This document shows positions 24,255 to 35,201 of a stretch of 64,000 bases of DNA, in pieces (within the stretch, counting starts at the first letter, position 1; each line of letters begins with the position of its first letter). This DNA comes from Euglena gracilis (Eukaryota; Euglenida; Euglenophyceae; Euglenales). The notes below the pieces were generated by a model. It had not been told where the DNA came from. It saw only the letters and a program-made list of their open reading frames with translations, and ran no database searches. A program made the translations under genes and the position numbers. The stretch is from NCBI GenBank assembly GCA_039621445.1, contig CP154957.1, forward strand, positions 4,334,504-4,398,503, in the 5' to 3' direction.

Positions 24255-24395
24255 GGGGGGGGGTCTTATTTTTGTTTTTTTTCTGGTGTTCGACGGGGGG
24301 GTTATTTTGGGGTTCTTATTTTTGGATTTTTGCTCGATCGGCCCAGGGGGGGGGGTCTAATTTTTAGGGGGTCTTATTTTGGGGGGGGGGGTATA
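24255..24395. repeat. Second copy of the GGGGTCTTATTTTTG repeat
   Basis: Shares GATTTTTGCTCGATCGGCCC followed by a G-run and TCTAATTTTT with 2315-2360. It lies directly after the copia-like fragment. Confidence 0.6.
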
Positions 24396-24839
24396 TTTTT
24401 GCTCTACCCCCTCGGGGTGTATGAATACCCCATACTCTACCCCAGCCCTTCTCTCCCTGCGTTGTTGTTGTTGAGATGAGTTTCAAGCAATTATATTGCA
24501 CATCTGCGCAACAGCCAGGCTTTTTAGAAATTAAATTTGTATGTCTATTGTGCAATATACCCTTAAATTTTCATTCTACATAAGTGTGCGCATTGCGCAG
24601 ATGGCAATGAAAACATTTTCTGAAAACAGATTTCCGCATACACATTGTGTAACGATTGCGTAAGTGCGCAATGACCATCCACATTTAGAATTACAATTTT
24701 TTTTAAAAAATGCGCAAGGACGCAATGTGTTGAAAAAAATTTAATGAAAATTTAGTTGCACCATTGCCCAAAAGTGCGCAGTGGCATCCCCTCGTTTTGG
24801 GTTCACGCACTCTGGGCCCTGAACGACGTGTGCCTGCAG

Positions 24840-24882
24840 ACCATGACGTTCCAAGTCGTCGCTTCGTGCCCAGGCCCTGAGG
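24840..24882 (+). CDS. Candidate short exon
   Basis: The acceptor GTGTGCCTGCAG and donor GAGG|GTCACA enclose TMTFQVVASCPGPE, phase 0 to phase 1. The last base plus the first two of the next candidate (25475) make a glutamate codon, so the two join in frame. The frame continues open beyond the donor. No domain is assigned. Confidence 0.33.
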
Positions 24883-25094
24883 GTCACACCAGTGCGGATT
24901 GTCCTGAAAATCGGGCCTCAGTGTTGGAAAACAGAACTTTTTTGCAAGATTTCGCAATTGCACAATTTTACAGTCACTTTCAAAGCTAAGTGCGAGTTAG
25001 GCCGCCTAAGATGTCTGCTTAAAATGTCCTCGGTACTGGCAACAAAAAAAAACGGTATTAAAAGGACGAAATGAAGGTTCACAATGCTGGTACC

Positions 25095-25346
25095 CGGCCC
25101 CCCCTTGTCGTACGACCGGGTTCCTGCAACCTGCGACCGGGGAGGGGGCTGGTCGTAACACCCCCATAACCTGCAACCTGCGACCGGGGGGGGGTTGTAA
25201 ATGAGGGGGCGGTCGCAGGTAAGGTGGTGTTAAAATTTTCGCAACCTGCAACCTGTGACCAGGGGGGGTGGTCATAACACCCCCATGACCTGCGACCAGG
25301 GGGTGGTCGTAAATGAGGGGTGGTCGTACGACAAGGGGGGGGGGGG
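25095..25346. mobile_element. Element with CTTGTCGTACGACC inverted ends
   Basis: Left CCCTTGTCGTACGACC and right GGTCGTACGACAAGGG are perfect inverted ends. The interior is built of GGTCGTAA, AACCTGCAACCTGCGACC and G-run words, in the opposite orientation to 16543-17037. A fragment of the same repeat (ACCGGTCGCAGGTTGCAGG) is at 43382. Target duplications are hidden by C/G runs. Confidence 0.68.
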
Positions 25347-25474
25347 GCAGGTAGTATGCTTTGGAAAAGTATTTAAATTCAAGACAATAAGCCAAATCCC
25401 CTCAAATGCTGATGAAAAGCAATAGATTGGGAATTGGTTTGCAGTGTATGCAAAGCTTTCTTCCTCTTCTGCAG

Positions 25475-25526
25475 AAATCAACACCGATACACCAGACCGT
25501 TTCATTGGGCACAAAGGCCTTGCACA
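25475..25526 (+). CDS. Candidate exon with strong splice sites
   Basis: The acceptor TTTCTTCCTCTTCTGCAG and consensus donor CA|GTAAGA are among the best in the window. Phase 1 to phase 2, encoding INTDTPDRFIGHKGLA with a preceding E from the joined codon. A phase-2 candidate at 26428-26455 (QHPRQGGSCK) could follow. No domain is recognised. Confidence 0.45.
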
Positions 25527-25853
25527 GTAAGAGTTGGGAAGAAGTTTTGCAGGAGTACCTCTCAGGCATGCATGATACTCTACAGCAAAGTTGGCTCATT
25601 GGAGCATTTTTCTTCGTTGAGGGAGGTTCAACCCTGCTTTGGTGTCGTCGTCGCCCACTCCATTTCATTCCATTTATATTCCATTCCATTCTCTCCTCAA
25701 GACCAACCAAGATTGTTTGTTTGTTTTTGACGGGCCGGGGTTGGCAGATGTTTACAAGTTTTGAGCAGTTTATGCTCTCCCACAAGTGCCAAAGGTGTTG
25801 ATAAGATGTTGTTTTTTTATAATAAAAAATCGCTGTAAATGCCAGATGAAGAG

Positions 25854-26120
25854 CATGCTTGTGCTTAGTCGGGTGCCTACCCCATGGGGGGGATTTGGGC
25901 AGGCACCCTATAGCACCCCATCCGACCCCCTCCCGGGGGTAAGGTTTTGGGGGTGCCTGCCCATAACAGGCACCCCCCCGACCCCGGCCCGGAAAAGGCC
26001 ATTTTCAATGAAAGTTTTCTGGGTCCCCCCTGGACCCCCCCCCCCTGCAGAGGTGTACCTGCTAGGGGCAGGCACCCTATAGCACCCACCCCCCTCCCCC
26101 CGTCAGTAAGCACAAGCCTG
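25854..26120. mobile_element. hAT-like element, GCTTGTGCTTAG type
   Basis: Starts CATGCTTGTGCTTAGTCGG and ends TAAGCACAAGCCTG. An exact 8-bp duplication ATGAAGAG flanks it (25846-25853 and 26121-26128). The interior repeats TGCCTGCCC(C)TA...AGGCACCC words. Same family as 4759, 38468 and 43856. Confidence 0.85.
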
Positions 26121-27301
26121 ATGAAGAGTTAAAGCTCTCAACGGGGCAGATGTTATTCTTATTTTCTGCATACCCAACGTTTTGAGTACTCGTTGCTACC
26201 CAGTGCATTTTGACCTTCTTGGGGTTCGAAAACCTTCGTTTGGGGAATCATTTCCAAATATTGCTTCAGCCGAACCCCACGCTTGAGGTGCTTTTTTCCT
26301 TTTTGTTGGTCATGCCCAGTCCCAGCCTCTGCCACCCTATAGGTTGTGGTGATGGTGTGTGGAAACTGGCATGGCTCGGCTCATGCCTACGCAGTTCATA
26401 CAATCCGGCCCCTAATTCATATTACAGACACCCTCGGCAGGGGGGGAGCTGCAAGGTATCGCCAAATGAAGGCCTAGAAGAACATAAAAAATGAAAACCC
26501 TTGATTGGAGAAATGCGGGCTTAGTGCAGAGAATCATACCAGCAGAGGTTATTTCAAAATTCGACTTTCTGATCACAATTTCAAGGGAATGACCCCATTT
26601 TAGACATGACCCCATCCCATGCCAGTTAGACCGCCCAACGGCCAGGGCTTGATGTCAGGAGGGTGCCACTGCTTCCCCCCAAAGGAGCCTGACAGGGGGG
26701 GTATCTGGGACCTCCCCCCAAAGGTCAATTTTTCCTCACACCAAGGTTTTTTAAGAAATTTTGACACATTTTTGCCCAAATGTGCCGAAATGGCAGTCGG
26801 CCAATTTTGTGGTTAAAATGTTTCGGTCCGGCGCCCAATAATCTTTCATTTTGGCCGTGACAATGTTTACGTTGGGGGCAAGGTTTGATACAAGGAAGGT
26901 GTATGGGGCTGGGTGGAGGGTGTCCCCCAGCCCTTTCTGGATCAGAGAGGGGGTCCACCCCCACCCTGCCAAGGGGGGTGCCGGGGACCCCCGCAAATGC
27001 AATAAAAAAAAATTGTGTTAAATTTTTTGCATTTTTCACAATTCCCCCCAATTTTTTTCAAAACGTTCCCAAGGAGACATTTTTGGCCAATGTCGGGGGG
27101 GGGGACAAATTTTTCCACCCAGCGCCTTGCACTGGGCCGAAAATCGGTCGCCTTTTAGGTGGGGGAGGGTTTCCCCCCTGACCCCCCTCCTGGAGCGAAG
27201 GGGTTCCGACCCACCCACCACATCAGCCACCTGCCCTTATATCGAACCTTGGGCCCAGTGGTATGGGGTTGCCATTTACCTTTCCTGTTTGTCTTCGCCA
27301 G

Positions 27302-27406
27302 GTATGCAGCACCAGCAGAGCCTAGTGGATGTGTATGACGAGGCGTGCCGGGCAGCCGGTATGAGACCAAATGGTGCGGCTCGGAATCTGTTCCACAGCG
27401 TCCTCG
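27302..27406 (+). CDS. Exon before the leucine-rich repeats
   Basis: Acceptor TTTGTCTTCGCCAG|G, donor CTCG|GTGTGT, phase 1 to phase 1, 34 whole codons: MQHQQSLVDVYDEACRAAG then MRPNGAARNLFHSVL. A YxxxCxxxGxxPxxxxxxxL helix is common in the cap just before RI-type LRRs, for example in centrosomal and ciliary LRR proteins. The ATG at 27304 could be the start codon of a separate LRR gene. Assignment to the LRR exons is by position and pattern. The phase does not directly match the next exon, so one exon may be missing. Confidence 0.45.
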
Positions 27407-28421
27407 GTGTGTCAAGCACGTAATGGTGCCATTTCTCCCGTCTTTTCCAGTGTGCATTTTCATCCTGAATCACGGTTGTACAGAATTTGGATGACCAATT
27501 GCTTGACCCGCCATACGAAGGGGGCTTTCACAGCACGTTATAAGCTAGTTGATGAACACAATTTGGCGAACTCTTCATGTGCAGAAAAAGAAGAACACAA
27601 GCAGAAACCATTTGAGAAAAGCAATTAATATTTGTAAATTCATATTTGTATATTTGCATTCAATTTACAGGGATTCAATGCGAACAGACCCCCTAAAATC
27701 AGTTTGAAAGTCTCAACTAGTCAAAAGTCAATTGGTCAGGTTTTTTTCCACTTGGAGAACAGGTTTAGTGTTTATATCAGCCCCCAATTTTGGCGAAGGC
27801 CGGTTGTGATATTTTTTTGCACCCCACAGGAATGAAGTATTTGTTTCTAAAGGAGTTGACCAGCGCCTCCCTGATGCCTGGACAATGTTTATCTTTTTTT
27901 GGCTTTTTTTGGAAGAATTACATTCAAATGGTTGTGATGGAGTGGTGTTGTTTCCACTCCGATTGCTGGGAGTTTGCGTGGCGTTTTTGAGGTTGTTTCA
28001 AACGCCAATTCAAAGCTGTTTCATTTTTATTACATTTGTATCATTATTTTGTTTTATTATTTATCATTATTTTCCTCAACTGGTTGGAGGGTTTACACAG
28101 AAGTTAGTGTGCCCAATGTACCAAAGCAGTGTTCCAAAGCGACATACAACAGTTTTCAAAAATACCAAAATGTCCAGCAGCAAAAATCGCCAGGAGGAGG
28201 CAATAAAAATCCATAAACATGACCGGAACCTTTGATTAATGTCCAAAGGCTGGTTTCGGGGACGGTTGAAAACGCCTCTCTGACAGAAATCAACAGTCAG
28301 ATAGCAGTGGGCCAGCAAAGGCAGCCATCCCATCATAAATCCCCCTTGAAGGGAACTCTCCGGTTTTGGATTGGTGCGGTGTAAGCGAGTACATGCTCCT
28401 CCTGGGGGCCCTGTTGTGGAG

Positions 28422-28511
28422 CTTTGCCAATAACTATTTCGGCGACAAAGGCGTCCAGTGTTTATGCACCGTGCTGACAAATCTCCCCAGCTTGCAGTCC
28501 CTGGACCTCAG
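28422..28511 (+). CDS. Leucine-rich repeat exon 1
   Basis: The frame reads FANNYFGDKGVQCLCTVLTN then LPSLQSLDLR, a clear RI-type LRR (N-x-F/I-G-D-x-G...L...L...L-x-x-L-x-L). The donor is CAG|GTACTT, phase 2 exit. The acceptor GTTGTGGAG at 28421 is the best available but weak. LRRs of this type form horseshoe scaffolds for protein binding. The next exon completes the LDLRDN motif. Confidence 0.68.
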
Positions 28512-28639
28512 GTACTTCCCACATCTTCCATCTGGTTTTTTATTTGCATCTATTTTGTTTTATGTTCTTTGTGGGTGACATCAGTACTCATTTGTTCGAG
28601 TATTGCATGCGAAATGTTATTATGTTATTATGTGTGGAT

Positions 28640-28718
28640 GTATGTGTATGGATGTGTATATGCATATGTATATGTTTTTGTACATGTATATGTATATGTA
28701 TATGTACATGTATATATG

Positions 28719-28802
<84 letters not shown>

Positions 28803-28880
28803 CATGTATATGTAGATGTATATGTATATGTATGTGTATATGTATATGTATATGTATATGTATGTGTATATGTATATATG
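28640..28880. repeat. (TATATG)n tract
   Basis: About 240 bp of TATATG hexamers with TACATG and TGTATG variants, in the intron between two LRR exons. Confidence 0.97.
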
Positions 28881-28974
28881 TATATTAACATATCATATAT
28901 TTAGGGAGTTGGGTTTAATCATTCAGAAAGTGCAGTGCAAGGAACGCTCAGCCGACAATGGCCTCTCTTCTCAG

Positions 28975-29086
28975 GGACAATTTCATCTCGACTGCGGGGT
29001 TAACACCCCTGGTCCAGACCTTGTCGGGACACCCCACCTTGCGCTCCCTGGATCTGCGCGACAACGACACGGTGTTCAACACAGAG
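28975..29086 (+). CDS. Leucine-rich repeat exon 2
   Basis: Acceptor GCCTCTCTTCTCAG|G and donor GAG|GTGCTG. The first base completes the arginine codon of the previous exon, then 37 codons follow: DNFISTAGLTPLVQTLSGHP, TLRSLDLRDN, DTVFNTE. The distance from LQSLDLRDN to LRSLDLRDN is 28 residues, the RI-type repeat length. Exit is phase 0 into 31749. Splice phase and repeat register together make this the most secure exon pair in the window. Confidence 0.78.
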
Positions 29087-29959
29087 GTGCTGCCGCAACC
29101 CCAACGCTGCGCGGCACAGCTTGATGAGATGCCTCCTCAATTGGGAAGAGGGCATATTTCGTTTCTAAAACGTGCTGGGTTGTGCTTTACCCCCCCAAAA
29201 AATATCATACTCCAGGGGTACGTTATTTAGGCATCGGAAGTCAAGGGGCAGGGGGATATTATTTGGGCAGTATTTTCAAATTGAAAAAAAACCCAAAAGG
29301 GTAGGTAAAATTTTTAATATAAATTATGGTTTACGATATGAATAACAACATAATATAAATTATATTTTGAAGCTATTATTTATGAAATTATATAAAAAAA
29401 ACTTTATTGCACGTTGATATTGCTTGAAGTTTTTGGTCCGGTCGGTTTCCCCAAAATATGCTTCTTTGGCGGAAATTGAGGATATTCTTCCTTGCTTCAT
29501 TTCCCACTCGAGGCACAGGGGGAGGGTATGCTATTTGTGCAGCCGAAGTTACGGGCCGGGGGATGTTATTTGGGGTTTTATTTGGCGTGGCTGTCTTTGA
29601 AACCCCCCGGGGCTGAATCCCGAAAACCCTATGACCACCTCTCCCAACCCCATGCTGGGGGGGGGGGGGGGCGGTCCGGCCACCGCGTCCAATTTTTCTT
29701 CGGTGCCGAAGGATGGCCCAGGCCACGTTGGGTGGGGAGTCCGACCATCCCCCACCTGGGGACCGAGCCCAGCGGAGTTTTAAGGTGGTGCCGACCCGCC
29801 CAGGTGGGGGGGGGGTCAGCAAAACAAAGCAAACAGTGCCAAAGGCTGGACCGAGGCACCGGAAACTCAATTTCTACACGCACTCCCAACCACCCGCCTC
29901 GCACGCGTCGCATCGTGACAGCGCAAGCTTGATTTTGCCACCGCACTTTGGAGGTAGCC

Positions 29960-30290
29960 ACACCAAAGACGATCACACTCACATCAACACCAAAATCCCC
30001 AGCAATGGCAAGGCGTGCTGGTTTGGACAGCAGTGTCTATACCAACACTGCCCGTATCAGCACCCAGCAAACTGATGGGGCACACCCAAAAAGTGCAACC
30101 CACAGAGGGGGCTCCCCATGGGGAGGGCGGGGCAGACCCACGGGGGAACAGCGCATGTTCAAGTATGGTATGGGATGCTGGTGGAGGACCACCTCCTGCC
30201 CGTATGCCCATCCCATTGAGAACAGCAACGCAACAACTGGGAACCACACCAAGAGCACAGAGCCCAAGGCAGGGGTCCAAAGGGTCGGGG

Positions 30291-30322
<32 letters not shown>

Positions 30323-30400
30323 AAGCAAACAGCAGCGGGAAGTCCCAGGGGGACCCGGACCTGGCGAGCGGTGGTTAAAAGGGCCCATTGCAGGTGACAC
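29960..30400 (+). pseudogene. Broken CCCH zinc-finger sequence with CAG repeat
   Basis: At 30016-30075 one frame gives CWFGQQCLYQHCPYQHPAN then stop: C-x5-C-x4-C-x3-H, the spacing of Nab2/ZC3H14-type CCCH fingers that bind poly(A) RNA. At 30158-30214 the next frame gives FKYGMGCWWRTTSCPYAHP, the same kind of finger with its first cysteine replaced by phenylalanine (TTC for TGC). A (CAG)9 run follows at 30295. The two fingers are in different frames with no obvious intron, so it is probably a decayed copy, though an unusual splice cannot be excluded. Confidence 0.45.
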
Positions 30401-31113
30401 ACCGGTGCCCGCCGGCACGCAGTGGAGCAGCAGGCCCCTGACCACTCTGAGCACCTCTTCCGAACGAAATCGTGCAGCAGCAGAAGCAGTAGCAGCAAGA
30501 GAGGGGAGCCAAAACCCAAGGGGGAGGGGAAGGGCAAGGAAAACACAAAACGGAAATTTGAAGTCCCCGTGAATATGGGGTCGGACAATTACCGGGGGGG
30601 GGGAATTTTGCCCTAGAGAAAATTTGCACGGACAAATTTCGCGGAAGCAAATCCCGCGAAATCTGTCCGGACATTTCTAAGGAATCCCGCGAAATTTTTC
30701 CTGCGAATATTGGCCTGCGTCTGTCCATGTGTTCCCATTCAGGTGCTCACAATGTTCAACTAAAATTCACAGAAAAAAAATCCCGCGAAATATTTCCGGA
30801 CATTTTTTTCTCTAGCAAAAAAATCCCCCCCTCGGTATTGGGAGTTGCTCCGAAGAAAGGGCCAGAATCGGAATGCAGCGCCAAACTTTTAACCAGACAG
30901 AAGCCAAAGTGCATCTTGGGGCGGGGGGCTTGCACTCCAAGGCACCCGGGGGGTGGGGGGGAGGGGCATATGGAAGTGCCTGGGCACCCGGCCAAGGCAA
31001 GACCAAAAGTTCCTGAACACTCAGCCATGGCACTTCCGGTGCTGGAAGCCCAGAAAAGCCCATTTTGGGCACTTTTGGCCCGCGGCCAGGCAGGCACTCC
31101 AGGGCACCCCAAG

Positions 31114-31515
31114 CAGGCATTTGCTTAAGGGATTACAGTACCCCCCCCGGGGGGGGGGCTGGACTGCAGCTAGTCCAAATTTGGCTAGTGGGATTTCTAG
31201 CAGACCCCCCCCCCGGGCGGGGGGGGGTCTGCTAGCAGGGCTAGCTAGCGGAAATTTTTTTTCCAGTAACCGGCGCGAAGCGCCGAAAATTTTTTTTGGG
31301 ACCCCAAAAAATGGCCCAAAATGCCCGTTTTTGGGAATTTTTGGAACAAAATCAGCCAAACACCTATTAAAAACCTCATTTTTCCTCCGGCGCTGTGCGC
31401 CGGAGGAAAATTTTTTTTCCAGTTCGGGGGACCCCCGGACCCCCCCCCCCCGGGGGTCTAGTTTGTCCATTTTTTCCAGTGTCTAGCCGATTGGCTAGCC
31501 AGTACCAAATGCCTG
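31114..31515. mobile_element. hAT-like element, GCAGCTAGTCC family
   Basis: Begins CAGGCATTTGCTTAAGGG and ends GGTACCAAATGCCTG at 31515. Flanks ACCCCAAG (31106-31113) and ACCCTAAG (31516-31523) match 7 of 8. Internal order: GGACTGCAGCTAGTCC, CTAGCAGACCC, CGGCGCGAAGCGCCG, CTAGCCGATTGGCTAGCC. Same family as 63179-63369 and 20876-21275. Confidence 0.82.
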
Positions 31516-31748
31516 ACCCTAAGACCCCCTTCCCAGGGGGTTGGTCAACTTCAGTCGGATCAAGCCCCAACCTCCACACCCAGCCCTGTGCCCCTCCCCG
31601 CCGCCAGGGTGTTGGGAGGAGGAAAGAGCGCAAACGCTTTTTTTTTTTGCTTTTTGGCGTTTTTTTTTGTTATGTTTGTGTTTTGTGTTTTTTTTTGTGC
31701 CTTTTTTGCATCGCGTTTTGGAGGGTCCACGTTGCCCTCCACCTTCAG

Positions 31749-31818
31749 GATGCGGCTCTGTTGCTGCAGCTGGTGCGCCACAACTGCCGGATCCAGACCG
31801 TGCTGCTCGATGGCACTG
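31749..31818 (+). CDS. Leucine-rich repeat exon 3
   Basis: Acceptor CCCTCCACCTTCAG|G, phase 0 start, in register with the exon at 28975. It encodes DAALLLQLVRHNCRIQTVLL then DGT. From LRSLDLRDN to IQTVLLDGT is 30 residues, again one LRR. The donor taken is ACTG|GTCTGC, phase 1 exit. A GC donor (CCAG|GCCACA) a few bases on is an alternative. Confidence 0.68.
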
Positions 31819-33510
31819 GTCTGCCAGGCCACACATCCTGGCAGTCTTGGCAGTGTTTCCCAGAATGTGCAGGAGTGGGGGGGGGGGGCGGGATATGTAT
31901 GTTCCATATTTCCATTTTCTCGAAAAGCCATATTCTTCAATATTTGCTTTCTGCACATTTTGCATTTTTTTTTGCATTGTGGAGAATTTTGGGAAATATG
32001 CATTTTTGGTTTATTATTATGTTTTTATTGGAAAATCTTTTTTGCCGGATTGAAAACCAATGTATTTTTATGCAATTTTCACGTTGTTCCCAAAATTCAC
32101 CACAATTCCAGCTGGGCACCAAATTATTAGCCAGACAAATGTCAAGTTATTGCCGATTATTGCCACAGGATGAGAGTTCAGTATGCACTTAGCCCCCATT
32201 ACTCACACCAGTGATTGGAAGTGTTTATCAAATCTCTTTGAGGGGATTGCCTTTGGGAGTTATGCCTGGGGGTTAGTTTTTCCAAGGGGTTCCTGAGATT
32301 GATGAGATTGATGGGTGTGTCTTTACAATTAAATTTCTGTTGGTATGTTCATGTGTATGTGTGTTCTTATATATAAGTGTGTTTCTTTATGATGGGTATG
32401 CATATGTGCATGTGGATGTACGTTGTATGCACACATATGTGAATACATACCCTATGAAATCACCTTTTTTGGCATTTTTTCTGTGGAAAACCACACCACC
32501 TCCCCCTGAGCGCATTTCTGCCACAGCTCACCTGGTCCAATCGAACTTTCTCTTGCTCACTTCCCAGGCCTGATGAAAACTGCGGTAAAGCGCGTCCAGC
32601 AACAATGTGCATTGAACCGGAGCTGGTGCGCCCACACTGCTGATTGGCGGCAGGCTGTTTGGTTTCTCTCTCCTCGGACATGGATAACAGTCCGGCATTG
32701 GCGTTGTCACCGAATGTGAATTCAGGATTTGATACATTCGGCACCGCCAGCATTCACACCTGTGCTCATTTGGTTGTCCAATCAAGGCTCTTTTGGGGTT
32801 ATTTTCATACATCTCTTACGGTTTTGCATCCTGGTGGGGGGGCGGTGCTGCAGCCAGCCCCGATTTTGGCCCACCCCAGCTGCAGCAGGGAGCTTTGCGA
32901 CGAAATTTTTTAAAAAAGGTGTTCAAAAAATGACTGTATGGTGTTTGGGGCGTTTTTGGGGGGTTGTCAGATGCTCATTTTTTTCAGACCTGCGTTTTAC
33001 AGGTCATTTTTTAAGGCAATTGTCGATTCGGCCCAGCCCCCCAGCTCAGGTCCAGCCGGGGTCCACCCCCCCCCCCCCCCCCGGGGAGGGCAGCCTAGCC
33101 CAAATTTTTGAACCCAGCCCAGCAAAATGTCCGGAATGGTTCTTTGATTTGGTTGTTTGGTTTCTCACATCTGGTGGGGGTCGGCCTGGTTCCAGGCGTT
33201 TCTCCCATGGGCCGAACATCCCCCCGCATGCCCCTTTTCTTTATTTCTCACCGCGGGGTGCTGCCCTTTTTTCCCCCTGCTTCTGTCATGTTCTTTTTTT
33301 AGGTGTTGTCCGTTTTGCTCATTTTTTTCAGCCCCCTGTCCGCCCCCCCCCCCCCCCCACCCAGGTCAGCCCTTCCCCCCCAGAGATCCCTCCCCCAGTC
33401 AACCCGTTTTTTATGCCCATCGGGGTTCGGGGGGGGGGGAGGGGGGGGATCATTCTTGCTTGTGGGATCTCTGGGGGGGGGCACTGAGTGTCTGCCAAGT
33501 TGTGTCTTCA

Positions 33511-33619
33511 GTCTGCGACTGTGTGCCGGTGCCTCCCGATGCAGGATCGACCCGGCGGCGGACGTGGACCCTCGCCGCCTGGCGGAGGCCGTCGTGGCGG
33601 CGCACATGTGCTCCGCTGG
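33511..33619 (+). CDS. Leucine-rich repeat exon 4
   Basis: From acceptor GTTGTGTCTTCAG (or GATGCAG at 33544) to donor GG|GTGCAG. In the LRR frame it reads LRLCAGASRCRIDPAADVDP then RRLAEAVVAAHMCSAG; RIDPAADVDPRRLAEAV fits the loop and helix of an LRR. This frame needs a phase-2 entry while the previous exon as drawn leaves in phase 1, so a border is wrong or an exon is missing. Other frames are open. The donor GT lies in the target duplication of the element that starts at 33623. Confidence 0.5.
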
Positions 33620-33622
33620 GTG

Positions 33623-33934
33623 CAGGGTTTTTTTTTTTCATCGTGACCCCCCGGCCCCCCCCCCCCCCCCCCCCCGGGGGGAGTGGGCTACACTTTTCGG
33701 CACCGGTGGGCGCCGAAAATTTTTGAAAAGGTGCTATTTTTAGCATTTTCCCGATTTTTTGGCCATTTTCAGAGGAAAGAAAGTGGGTCCCCTGGGACCC
33801 CCGGGGCCCAGGGGGTGGGTGGTGGGGGGACCCCCTTTGATGCACTTTGGCTTCTGTCTGGTTTAAGGCCTGGCGTTGCATTCCGTTTCTGGCCCGGGGG
33901 GACCCCCCCCTGGTTTTAAAAAAAAAGACCCCTG
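33623..33934. mobile_element. hAT-like element, CAGGG type, at the LRR exon border
   Basis: Starts CAGGGTTTTTTTTTTTCATCG and ends TTTTAAAAAAAAAGACCCCTG. Flanks GCTGGGTG (33615-33622) and GCCAGGTG (33935-33942) match 6 of 8. The interior has CGGCACCGGTGGGCGCCG and C/G runs. Relative of 48405-48680. The left duplication holds the GT donor of the LRR exon and the right one holds a CAG|G acceptor. Confidence 0.65.
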
Positions 33935-34494
33935 GCCAGGTGACCGGGCTCGCCGGTCGAGAGAGGCGGGGGGTGCAGCAGATCGAGCGACTGTCGTGTT
34001 AGTGTGCGCTGGGCCAACTTCCACAGCATGAACCACAAACTACTGTTGCTGCTTCCCTGCAATACTGACTTGTAAATTGTACTGCTGTCAATAGCCCCAT
34101 TGTCAATATGCCCACAGTTGCAAAACGCCCTTTTCCCCCATTTCCAGTCTTCTCCTCCTTTCTGTCCTTCAAGTTAGCTTTCTTCCATGCTGGTGAATGG
34201 CGATCTGCATCGAAACATACAAACATACACAATCATAAAACATAACCAAAAAAACCGAACACAAAATAATACACATGCAAAAATGTGTGTGTGCATTAAC
34301 AGCCGGTCAAGGGGTTTTATGAAAGTGAAAGCAAATTGGGAAAAAAGGAGTTATTTTTTTATTGATGTTTTGGGTGGTACAATGTTTCCAAGAGGCTACA
34401 ACTCATTCCACCTCGGTGTAACCTTTTTTTGCCGCACGTATTTATACATGTATATTATATGAAACAAACAATTTGGAGCAAATCCTCAAATTTA

Positions 34495-34815
34495 GTTGAA
34501 CCCCCCAGATAATACCCCTTTCCGCCTGAAGTCCCGGCCTGGGGGAGGGGGGGGAACAGCTCTCCAATTTTTTTGAATTTTTCGAAATCCCACAGGACCC
34601 AAAATAGTACTCAAAACCCTCTTTGGGGTCATTTATTGTATTTTCTCATGAAATTTCGTGTTTTTGGAGGCCAGAGGATCCAAAAAAAAAATTGATTTTT
34701 ACCCACATTTTAAGGGCAAATTCTGGGCAGTCAGCCCGAAAATTGGGGGGGGGTGTTAACTCGGTCGGCCAAGTCGGATCCCAGGGGTATGGTATTATTT
34801 GGGGGAAGGTTTATC
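34495..34815. mobile_element. MITE-like element with CCCCCAGATAATACCCC ends (copy 2)
   Basis: Left CCCCCCAGATAATACCCC and right GGGGTATGGTATTATTTGGGGG are inverted. The interior (TGTTTTTGGAGGCCAGAGGAT) matches the copy at 10014-10390. No coding capacity. Confidence 0.6.
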
Positions 34816-35150
34816 TTTTCGACAATTTCTTGCAATGCCTCTGATTGAGCTCAACCTCCCCAAAAGCCTCCATCAATCCTTGTTGTTGTTTTGAATGAGC
34901 AGAGTGGAAAGGAAGGCAATGAATGGACAAGGAAAGCGGGCAGTCCGGGAAAGGCTTTCTTACAGAAAGGGTCACCCCCTGGGGGGATTGATTGGGTGTT
35001 AAAGCACCCCGCGTCAGCTTGCGGCCCATCTGCTGACCGCACCTGCCTTCCCCCCACCCCCAACAGCAGTTTTCCTTCCATGGTGCATGTTTTGTTTTGT
35101 GGAAGTCTGATGTGTACTGATGCTAGATAGAGAACAGTTGCCACCTTGAG

Positions 35151-35201
35151 GCTCCGAGAATGGACGTATGCCGCCTCCCTTTTTTGTCCCTTGCTGTTAA
35201 G
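35151..35201 (+). CDS. Candidate short exon
   Basis: Acceptor TTGCCACCTTGAG|G, donor AAG|GTATTT, 51 bp. Read in phase 2 it gives LREWTYAASLFCPLLL, which would continue the LRR exon at 33511. Read in phase 0 it gives APRMDVCRLPFLSLAVK. Frame unresolved. Confidence 0.28.

Noticed and set aside
26428-26455. Possible 28-bp exon (QHPRQGGSCK)
   Set aside because: Fits phase after 25526, but is too short and partly made of a G-run to support by itself.
32528-32812. - strand frame with LLLDALYRSFHQAWEVSKRK
   Set aside because: Looks mildly coding, but has no splice borders, no family match and all other exons are on the + strand.
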